A DNA stretch of 6,374 bases, taken from NCBI GenBank assembly GCA_009776715.1, contig WRNF01000119.1, forward strand, positions 1-6,374, in the 5' to 3' direction. Under the pieces are notes generated by a model. That model ran no database searches and had not been told where the DNA came from. It saw nothing but the letters and a program-made list of their open reading frames with translations. The stretch comes from Treponema sp. Its GTDB lineage: Bacteria; Spirochaetota; Spirochaetia; Treponematales; Breznakiellaceae. The translations under genes and the position numbers were made by a program. This document shows positions 1 to 4,999 of the stretch, piece after piece (within the stretch, counting starts at the first letter, position 1; each line of letters starts with the position of its first letter).

Positions 1-2034
1 GGCTGCAATAACATGATGAGCCCGCCAAAGGCAAATAAAAACCTATCGAATGGCCTGCAAATTTCCGTTTCGGGCGGAGACACAGGAAAAAGAACCCTAT
101 TCCCTGACGCGAAATTTGTTGAATATGAACTGACCTTTGATTACCAGGATGCCTCTGAAACCTATGCCCCCGTTACCTTACCGGGCACAGCGCCTTCGAC
201 TTTAGTAACCGGGCTTGCGGACGGAGACTGGACAATCACCGCTGTGGGCAAAGTCGAAATAGACGGTGTTCAGTACGCTGCGGCGGAAGGGAGCGAAACC
301 ATTACCGTTAGTTCCAGCTCATTCCAGAGCCTCGCCATTGACATATCCCCCAACCAGACAGGGCCAGACGGGGTTTTTACCTACTCGGTAAATTTTCCGG
401 ATAATGTGGATTTAGCGGATTTATTCCTTGAAGAATACAGCGGCGGCTGGAGCAATCATTATGATCTGCTGACCGCTTCGCAGGACAGCATTCTGGTTCC
501 TCCCGGGTATTACATAATGTCCATATACATGGAAACAGAAAATGACTGGAAAGGACGTTCTGAAGTTGTCCATATATATTCAAACATGGAAACCCGCGCT
601 GTTTATGAAATTACCGAGGATGATTTTACCAAATTCATTACCCTAAGCGGCACGGTGGCCTATTCTGGCAACGCTAATGATTTAGACGCCATGACGATAG
701 ATTTGTACCTCGATGAAGATTTTACTGATTATGCGGGTTATTATTTTAATGTTGATTTGTCCGATAACACCTGGTCTTTAAAAGCACCGGCTTTAGATCA
801 AAGCCTTACACTTTACCTGCGAGCCTATGGACAGGATGAATATTACAATTGGTTTGACGTGAAGGCAGGCTCCATCACGGTAAAAAATGAGGACATCAGT
901 GATTTTAAAATTAACATTAACCTTTCTATGGTTACCTTAAGCGGCACGGTAGATACATTAAAAACTTTTAATTGGCTGTATGTTGTATTGTACAGCGATG
1001 AAGATTGTGCAAATTTTCTTACATCAACATGGGCTGATATCTCTAACGGCAATGAATGGTCGATGAGTATTTCGGCTTATGATGCAGACACAACCTTGTA
1101 TTTTAGGGTTGAAGGTTATGACGGCAGTTACTCCTACAATAACGAAGCGGGCAGCATTGTTGTAAAAAATACGGATATAGATAATATAACGCTTTCCACC
1201 AACTTCTATTATGTCACCCTGAGCGGCACTTTAAATGTAACGGGAGATTACGATTACGCGGAGATTGAGTATTATGATTACTGGAACGGGTGGTTTGGGG
1301 GTTCATATAATTCATTCGATGGTTCATGGTCAATTGATGTGCCGGCTCAAAACAAGCTGACAAACCTTGATTTGATTTTTTATATCGAGATTGGAGACAG
1401 CGGCTGTTATGCACCGCAAACTGTTCCTGTATATGATGCAAATATAAGCGGTATTGTTTTTGACATCGACCTTAACCAGTTTATTACTTTAAGCGGTACT
1501 GTAAATTACAATGCGCCTACCGATTATATGTCAATAGATATATACACAGATGAGGATTTGAATGACTGGATAGGCTGGACAGATGTTAATATTAGTGATA
1601 ACAATATGTGGTCTATAAAACTGCCTAAATTTGCTCAAAATACAACCCTGTACTTTGAAATATACCACAGCTATGGCTCACAAGGTTTTTCGTTGAATGC
1701 CAACAGCACCGAAGTGTGGAATGTAGATAAAACAGGCATTGAAATTTTACCGAACGGCTTTAGCGCGGGGACTATTACCCTGAGCGGTACAATAGATACG
1801 GCGAAGTCTGTAAACGCTGTTTTTATATACGCAGACACTTATGATGACGAGTGGCGCGGTGTGGTCAATCTGCTTGATTCCACGTGGACAATGGAAATTC
1901 CTAAATTTAGCGGTAAAAAAGCCATTGAATTTACCGTAAGTTATGATGACGGATCCTGGTGGCATTGGGATAGTACATATAAGCGCATTATCGTAGCCGG
2001 TAACGATGTTTCTGACATTGTGCTTAGGTTTTAG
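1..2034 (+). CDS. Repeat-containing surface lipoprotein, 5'-partial
   Basis: The frame is open from base 1 and reads Gly-Cys-Asn-Asn before the first Met at base 13. Gly-Cys followed by small polar residues is the end of a lipobox, so bases 4-6 probably encode the lipidated Cys and the signal peptide lies upstream of the window. The Met at base 13 is therefore unlikely to be the start. About 677 residues are visible. An N-terminal beta-rich region (about 46-345) has the Arg-Thr-Leu-Phe-Pro and Tyr-Glu-Leu-Thr-Phe pattern I associate with treponemal lipoproteins. A linker domain (about 361-633) contains a Pro-Pro-Gly-Tyr-Tyr turn. Five repeats, each opening with (I/V)TLSGT, fill the rest to the stop. 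The protein is rich in Asp, Tyr and Trp and poor in Cys after the lipobox, with no catalytic motif visible. It is likely anchored in the outer membrane or periplasmic face. Adhesion or polysaccharide binding would be a guess. A strong terminator follows about 90 bases after the stop. Confidence 0.85.
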   Translation, partial: GCNNMMSPPKANKNLSNGLQISVSGGDTGKRTLFPDAKFVEYELTFDYQDASETYAPVTLPGTAPSTLVTGLADGDWTITAVGKVEIDGVQYAAAEGSETITVSSSSFQSLAIDISPNQTGPDGVFTYSVNFPDNVDLADLFLEEYSGGWSNHYDLLTASQDSILVPPGYYIMSIYMETENDWKGRSEVVHIYSNMETRAVYEITEDDFTKFITLSGTVAYSGNANDLDAMTIDLYLDEDFTDYAGYYFNVDLSDNTWSLKAPALDQSLTLYLRAYGQDEYYNWFDVKAGSITVKNEDISDFKININLSMVTLSGTVDTLKTFNWLYVVLYSDEDCANFLTSTWADISNGNEWSMSISAYDADTTLYFRVEGYDGSYSYNNEAGSIVVKNTDIDNITLSTNFYYVTLSGTLNVTGDYDYAEIEYYDYWNGWFGGSYNSFDGSWSIDVPAQNKLTNLDLIFYIEIGDSGCYAPQTVPVYDANISGIVFDIDLNQFITLSGTVNYNAPTDYMSIDIYTDEDLNDWIGWTDVNISDNNMWSIKLPKFAQNTTLYFEIYHSYGSQGFSLNANSTEVWNVDKTGIEILPNGFSAGTITLSGTIDTAKSVNAVFIYADTYDDEWRGVVNLLDSTWTMEIPKFSGKKAIEFTVSYDDGSWWHWDSTYKRIIVAGNDVSDIVLRF
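637..2031 (+). repeat. Five tandem (I/V)TLSGT beta-domain repeats within the lipoprotein
   Basis: Protein-level repeats start at bases 637, 931, 1213, 1483 and 1774, giving units of 98, 94, 90, 97 and 86 residues. A typical unit reads (I/V)TLSGTV, a variable strand, an acidic Tyr-x-Asp-Glu-Asp turn (units 1, 2 and 4), an Asp-Asn-x-Trp-Ser core strand, a Pro-Ala or Pro-Lys turn, then Thr-x-Leu-Tyr-Phe and a closing Val-x-Asn-x-Asp-Ile strand. Unit 3 has an aromatic Tyr-Trp-Asn-Gly-Trp stretch in place of the acidic turn. Unit 5 is the shortest and ends the protein. The DNA copies have diverged well beyond the protein pattern, so these are old duplications rather than recent copies. The family was not identified; an immunoglobulin-like or carbohydrate-binding beta-sandwich is the simplest reading. 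Confidence 0.85.
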
Positions 2035-2124
2035 TTTTTAGTTGGGTCTGACCGTCTATTGTACCAGGAGTCTGTTTTAATAATGGCAGATATGGGTATT
2101 TTAGCGGTCAGCGTTAGAATTTTT

Positions 2125-2161
2125 GGCGGGAACATACTTAGTATGTGTCCCGCCGTTTTTT
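2125..2161 (+). terminator. Strong intrinsic terminator of the lipoprotein gene
   Basis: The arms GGCGGGA-ACATAC and GTATGT-g-TCCCGCC pair over 13 base pairs with one bulged G and a TTA loop. A run of six T (2156-2161) follows after a single G. This is a textbook rho-independent terminator on the + strand. The minus strand lacks a matching T run, so it is probably one-way. It separates the lipoprotein transcript from pgsA. Confidence 0.92.
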
Positions 2162-2297
2162 ATGCATAGTCAGAATAGAAATATTGTGAAAATCAGTTTT
2201 TGCTCCATAATTAAGATCATTCGTGACTGTTTCTTTAACCATTTTTGTAACATAGCATAAAAAAACAAAAAATCAAGTTATGAAAAACCAGAAAAAT

Positions 2298-2312
2298 TAG
2301 TGCCTGGCACTA
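2298..2312. repeat. 15-base palindrome TAGTGCC-T-GGCACTA
   Basis: Two perfect 7-base arms surround a single central T. It sits upstream of the pgsA promoter and just before a TTG codon that could be mistaken for a pgsA start. Motifs of the GTGCCTGGCAC type are ones I recall as scattered intergenic palindromes in several bacterial genomes, but I cannot verify that here. It could be a dispersed repeat or a regulator site. With a 1-base centre it is a poor RNA hairpin but a good DNA dyad. Confidence 0.6.
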
Positions 2313-2322
2313 TTGATATGTA

Positions 2323-2351
2323 TTGAAGAATGCAGCCAAAAACTGTATTAT
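2323..2351 (+). promoter_or_regulatory. Probable pgsA promoter, possibly leaderless
   Basis: TTGAAG (2323-2328, 4 of 6 to the -35 consensus) and TATTAT (2346-2351, 5 of 6 to the -10 consensus) are 17 bases apart. The expected transcription start, about 7 bases past the -10 box, falls on the A of the pgsA ATG at 2358. That fits the absence of any Shine-Dalgarno sequence before this ATG. The match is moderate and the DNA AT-rich, so chance is possible. Confidence 0.45.
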
Positions 2352-2357
2352 TTAACT

Positions 2358-2942
2358 ATGACCCTTGCAAATAAATTGACCTTTCTTAGGATAATCCTTG
2401 CTCCTGTTTTTTTTGCAGTATATATGGTGCCTGTGCCTGAAAATTTTTCTAAGATATGGGTTGTAACAGTGCTTTGGGTTATTTTTTTAGTGTCAGAAAT
2501 TACTGATTTGCTGGATGGAATTGCTGCCCGCCGTCATAAACAGAGCAGTGATTTTGGCAAATTTTTTGATCCCTTTGCTGACACGCTTATGCAACTAACC
2601 TGTTTTTTATGTTTTGTAATTTCAGGCCTAATGCCTGCATGGTTATTTCTAATTATTATGTATCGCGAATTTGCCATTCTTTTTATCCGAAACCTTATGC
2701 AAAAAAAAGGCATCACAATGGGAGCACGCTTTAGCGGCAAGGTTAAAACAACCTGTTATATTGGAACTTCCGCCTTTGCTTTGGCTTATAACAGCCTGTT
2801 GCGTCTTGGCATATTTGATTGTTTAAGCCCGACAATTGGAACGGTAATTGGCTATTCATTATTAGCGGTTTTTTATGTATCGGCGGTTTCTTCAATTGTT
2901 TCATTCATTGACTATTTGTTGGTGTATCGGAAAACGGCATAG
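2358..2942 (+). CDS. pgsA: CDP-diacylglycerol--glycerol-3-phosphate 3-phosphatidyltransferase
   Basis: This is a 194-residue integral membrane enzyme. The family transfers a phosphatidyl group from CDP-diacylglycerol to sn-glycerol 3-phosphate, making phosphatidylglycerophosphate, the precursor of phosphatidylglycerol and cardiolipin. The full CDP-alcohol phosphotransferase signature D-x2-D-G-x2-A-R-x8-G-x3-D-x3-D is present: Asp50, Asp53, Gly54, Ala57, Arg58, Gly67, Asp71 and Asp75. The Asp residues are the family's metal and catalytic ligands. The N-terminus (ANKLTFLRIILAPVF) is typical of PgsA, and hydrophobic segments occur near residues 10-25, 33-48, 77-101, 131-148 and 160-188. I chose ATG 2358 over the upstream TTG at 2313 because family members start just before the Ala-Asn-Lys-Leu-Thr stretch and because the TTG directly abuts the palindrome. 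No Shine-Dalgarno sequence is visible. Another CDP-alcohol transferase specificity is possible but less likely given the length and N-terminus. Confidence 0.88.
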   Translation: MTLANKLTFLRIILAPVFFAVYMVPVPENFSKIWVVTVLWVIFLVSEITDLLDGIAARRHKQSSDFGKFFDPFADTLMQLTCFLCFVISGLMPAWLFLIIMYREFAILFIRNLMQKKGITMGARFSGKVKTTCYIGTSAFALAYNSLLRLGIFDCLSPTIGTVIGYSLLAVFYVSAVSSIVSFIDYLLVYRKTA

Positions 2943-2955
2943 GAAGATCATTATT

Positions 2956-2989
2956 CCTTGTACTTTACAAGGATCGGCAAAAAGCCGAT
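2956..2989. promoter_or_regulatory. Two abutting dyads (candidate operators) before the ATPase gene
   Basis: CCTTGT-acttt-ACAAGG (2956-2972) is followed with no gap by ATCGGC-aaaaa-GCCGAT (2973-2989). Both have perfect 6-base arms and 5-base spacers. The first covers the -35 box of the ATPase promoter, and the second fills the spacer and touches the -10 box. Because the predicted transcript starts downstream of both, they would act as DNA operators for that promoter. As RNA they could form two hairpins at the end of the pgsA transcript, but no T run follows, so intrinsic termination is unlikely. Confidence 0.6.
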
Positions 2990-2992
2990 AAT
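2964..2992 (+). promoter_or_regulatory. Probable promoter of the ATPase cassette, near-leaderless
   Basis: TTTACA (2964-2969, 5 of 6) and GATAAT (2987-2992, 5 of 6) are separated by the ideal 17 bases. The expected start is at about 2998-3001, so the mRNA would begin at or within about 2 bases of the ATG at 3001. No Shine-Dalgarno sequence precedes that ATG at usable spacing. The promoter would let the cassette be expressed separately from pgsA. Confidence 0.6.
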
Positions 2993-3000
2993 TACTGTAT

Positions 3001-4254
3001 ATGTATAATTCTGGACAAGAATATATAGAAACACTCAGTATTGAAAATTTTTTGAATATAAAAGAATTTTACTGGGATATTAAGCCTTTTAATGTCATAA
3101 CCGGTGATATGGGGTCAGGGAAAAGCCTGTGTATAAAACTTCTTTATTTTTTCGAAGAAATCCTTGTTACTTCAATTCTTTACGCTCAGGGTTTCTCAAG
3201 AAAACTTTTTGAAAATGGGAATTATTCTGAAAGATTATCAAGGGATTTTAAGGATTATTTTTACTTAAGTGATAATAATACCGATCTTAAAATTACTTAT
3301 TGTTTTAAATGCAATGGATCAAATTTCACCATATCGGTAACATGGGATGATAATCAAAAAAAACTGCTCTGGCATTGTGATTATCTGAATAGTAATCTGA
3401 ATAAATGGATTGGATATTTTACTTCCCCTGAAACTCCGGGTATAATAAGAAATGCCAGAAATCAAATCCTTGATGATATAATGCATGATTTTGAGGAAAA
3501 ATTGCCAATTAGCGGTATCTTTGTACCTGCTTCCAGAGCTGCCATGGCTGTGGTCGGCAGTAATCCCCCTTTTAAAGATCGTTTTTTGAATGATTTTTTA
3601 CAATATAAAGATTTTCTGCTATCAGACTCCGACATCAGCCTATGCAATGAATTTGCAAATATTCTTAAAGTTAAGAAAATAAGAATAAATCTTACCGATG
3701 AAGGCGATGTTGTTCTTGAACATAATGACGGAAGAGCTGTCCCCAGTTTATATTCGTCAAGCGGGCAGCAAGAATTGGTATATTTATTAATGTTATTGGA
3801 AAAACTGCCAAAAATAGACTTTTCTTTTACAAAAATGACATCATATTTTATTGAAGAACCGTCTGCACACCTGTTCCCAAAGGAACAAAAGGAAGTAATT
3901 GAATGTATTGCCGATATTTTCCGGAAAGATAAAAACATCTGCACGAGATTTTTTATTACAACCCATAGTCCTTATGTGCTGAATGTAATAAACAACATGT
4001 TAAAAAAAGGCAGCATAATAAAAAGAAACAACAGCCGCGCCCAGGAGATTGAAAAAATGTTTGATTTTCCGCACCTCTTTGCGGAAGAAGTTTCAGCATC
4101 TTTTATTAATATAGATGGAACAAAAAAAGATATGCTTGATCCTAACGAAGAAATGATTTTTGCGGATTCGATTGCAGATATATCTTACCAAATAAATGAA
4201 GATACAATAGAGCTAGATAAACTTAACAATAAATTAATTTCAGAGCAAGGTTAA
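3001..4254 (+). CDS. AAA/ABC-type ATPase, OLD-like (AAA_15/AAA_21 type), without nuclease domain
   Basis: This 417-residue soluble protein has the full motif set of OLD/SMC-like ABC ATPases: Walker A GDMGSGKS (35-42), a FVPASRA motif (174-180) typical of this family, signature-like SSGQQE (252-257), Walker B SYFIEEP with the catalytic Glu pair (285-286) followed by SAHLFP, and the switch His in TTHSPYV (His322). The opening strand-loop (LSIENFLNIKEF) is the usual OLD/RecF-type start. Only about 90 residues follow the switch His, with no TOPRIM acidic motifs, so the nuclease domain of classical OLD or Gabija GajA is absent. It probably dimerises on ATP and controls or senses for the protein encoded 7 bases downstream. 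ATG 3001 is the only plausible start: a stop codon lies in frame at 2989 and no other Met precedes Walker A except Met37 within it. Sampled 60-base lines of this gene gave 13, 23 and 13 G+C, low against xylB. PtuA of Septu and AriA of PARIS are the nearest known architectural parallels. Confidence 0.85.
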   Translation: MYNSGQEYIETLSIENFLNIKEFYWDIKPFNVITGDMGSGKSLCIKLLYFFEEILVTSILYAQGFSRKLFENGNYSERLSRDFKDYFYLSDNNTDLKITYCFKCNGSNFTISVTWDDNQKKLLWHCDYLNSNLNKWIGYFTSPETPGIIRNARNQILDDIMHDFEEKLPISGIFVPASRAAMAVVGSNPPFKDRFLNDFLQYKDFLLSDSDISLCNEFANILKVKKIRINLTDEGDVVLEHNDGRAVPSLYSSSGQQELVYLLMLLEKLPKIDFSFTKMTSYFIEEPSAHLFPKEQKEVIECIADIFRKDKNICTRFFITTHSPYVLNVINNMLKKGSIIKRNNSRAQEIEKMFDFPHLFAEEVSASFINIDGTKKDMLDPNEEMIFADSIADISYQINEDTIELDKLNNKLISEQG

Positions 4255-4261
4255 TTGAATT

Positions 4262-4879
4262 ATGAAATGTCCTCGAAAGATACGTATGAGAGGCACTAAA
4301 CCGCAAGATGATCAAAATCAAAAAGAAATTTTTCTTCCCGCTTCTGTAGATTTAAAACCAAACTCTGTTAATTTACTAAAAATTAATTGTAATTCCGGTG
4401 TAACAGTTCCATTGCAACTGTTAGCAATAGACAAAGCAATTGAATGCAATGTTGATACTGCTGTATGTGCAAATAGTAAATCTAACCACAATGGTCAGAA
4501 ATGTTGTATAAGCAGCGAACAATTTGCTCATATTTATATCACAACAGAGAATCAAAATGCATTTATTAAACACTATATTTTTGTATTTGTTGAAAACACC
4601 AAAATAGGAAAATATGATGAACTAATTAATATTCTGTACCATTCTGTATGCTGGCTGAAAATTGAGAACGAACGCCCTCATTTCTATATTTACTACCATG
4701 GGAAACAACCTGCTGTTGATAACACTCTTGATGAGGCTCGTAAAAATATTACCCATGTTTTAAGATCTAAGCTTAGTTATAAGCCAGGCGAATCTTTCTG
4801 TACAACTTCAAAGATCAGAAATGATGCTACATATTTTACAATATATGACAGCAATCCATATCAGTTTAAAATATCCTGA
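4262..4879 (+). CDS. Unrecognised 205-residue protein paired with the ATPase
   Basis: I do not recognise the family. The gene begins 7 bases after the ATPase stop, with a weak Shine-Dalgarno sequence (AAGG, 4247-4250) 11 bases before the ATG, so the two are almost certainly cotranscribed and translationally close. The product is soluble, with no signal peptide or membrane segment. The N-terminus is basic (Lys, Arg and Met rich, residues 1-13) and probably flexible to about residue 22. Eight Cys are present. Cys62, Cys69, Cys81 and Cys82 with His76 could form a metal site, though the spacing matches no zinc finger I know. The C-terminal half (about 101-205) alternates aromatic strands such as HYIFVFVE and HFYIYYHG with one helix (about 153-170). 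It shows no clear HNH, TOPRIM, PD-(D/E)xK or TIR motif. Very AT-rich: one sampled 60-base line (4561-4620) has 12 G+C. A role as effector or specificity partner of the ATPase is inference from position only. Confidence 0.8.
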   Translation: MKCPRKIRMRGTKPQDDQNQKEIFLPASVDLKPNSVNLLKINCNSGVTVPLQLLAIDKAIECNVDTAVCANSKSNHNGQKCCISSEQFAHIYITTENQNAFIKHYIFVFVENTKIGKYDELINILYHSVCWLKIENERPHFYIYYHGKQPAVDNTLDEARKNITHVLRSKLSYKPGESFCTTSKIRNDATYFTIYDSNPYQFKIS

Positions 4880-4920
4880 TCCTGTAGAAACATGAATGCA
4901 TCAGGTGATTTTCTCTTTTT
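4875..4920 (+). terminator. Possible weak terminator after the ATPase cassette
   Basis: CCTGAT (4875-4880) can pair with ATCAGG (4900-4905) across a 19-base loop, followed by a T-rich stretch (4909-4920) with interruptions. The stem overlaps the stop codon of the 205-residue gene. The short stem, long loop and broken T run make it marginal, but no better terminator exists before the xylB promoter. Confidence 0.3.
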
Positions 4921-4943
4921 CCCATGATTGTTTTCCCATGATT
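4917..4943. repeat. Tandem 13-base direct repeat abutting the xylB -35 box
   Basis: TTTTCCCATGATT occurs at 4917-4929 and again at 4931-4943, one base apart, giving a 14-base period. The second copy ends on the first T of the -35 hexamer. Tandem sites placed like this commonly bind a transcription factor upstream of or over the -35 region. A sugar-responsive regulator of xylB is a reasonable but unproven guess. Confidence 0.75.
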
Positions 4944-4971
4944 TGACAAAGTACAGATAATTTCCTACAGT
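4943..4971 (+). promoter_or_regulatory. Probable xylB promoter
   Basis: TTGACA (4943-4948) is a perfect -35 box. TACAGT (4966-4971, 4 of 6) follows after 17 bases. The expected start at about 4977-4980 gives a leader of roughly 20 bases that includes the Shine-Dalgarno sequence. The weak -10 box together with the upstream direct repeats would suit an activator-dependent promoter. A palindrome GTTAATTAAC (4970-4979) spans the -10 to +1 region. Confidence 0.65.
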
Positions 4972-4979
4972 TAATTAAC

Positions 4980-4985
4980 AGGAGA
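4980..4985 (+). promoter_or_regulatory. xylB ribosome binding site at long spacing
   Basis: AGGAGA is a strong Shine-Dalgarno match, but about 14 bases separate it from the ATG at 5000, longer than the usual 5-10. No ATG, GTG or TTG in this frame lies closer, and the protein's N-terminus fits the family, so the start at 5000 stands. Translation may be less efficient than the site suggests. Confidence 0.7.
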
Positions 4986-4999
4986 TTAAACAGCAATTT

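Larger units (their letters stand above)
2035..2357. other. 323-base intergenic region between the lipoprotein gene and pgsA
   Basis: No convincing gene lies here. From left to right it holds a 90-base 3' tail with a tiny 28-codon frame (2083-2169, discussed as a finding), an intrinsic terminator (2125-2161), an AT-rich stretch (2162-2297), a 15-base palindrome (2298-2312) and a probable pgsA promoter (2323-2351). A second, weaker promoter-like pair, TTGTGA (2184-2189) and CATAAT (2206-2211) with 16 bases between, lies in the AT-rich stretch. It could give a longer pgsA leader, but such pairs arise easily by chance in AT-rich DNA. Confidence 0.7.

Noticed and set aside
2047..2111. CTGACCG (2048-2054) and CGGTCAG (2105-2111) as a long-range stem
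   Set aside because: A 7-base match across a 50-base loop, with no extension on either side, is not enough to support a structure.
2241..2273. AT-only inverted repeat (ATTTTTGT with ACAAAAAAT) as a second terminator or hairpin
   Set aside because: The arms are almost pure A/T with one mismatch in length and no G+C core, so pairing of this kind is expected by chance in such sequence.
2280..2300. Six-codon frame (Met-Lys-Asn-Gln-Lys-Asn-stop) as an attenuating leader peptide
   Set aside because: Too short, no Shine-Dalgarno sequence, no run of a regulatory amino acid and no alternative hairpins before pgsA.
2313..2357. TTG at 2313 as an upstream start giving PgsA 15 extra residues
   Set aside because: It directly abuts the palindrome, has no Shine-Dalgarno sequence, overlaps the likely promoter, and the added residues do not fit the PgsA family N-terminus.
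3462..3944. 160-codon open frame on the minus strand inside the ATPase gene
   Set aside because: It lies antisense to the conserved signature and Walker B motifs, its translation has no recognisable domain, and the + strand gene fully explains the region.
2943..4999. Attachment-site repeats or insertion-sequence ends flanking the ATPase cassette
   Set aside because: I looked for matching direct or inverted sequences in the gaps at 2943-3000 and 4880-4999 and saw none shared between them; no transposase or integrase is present.
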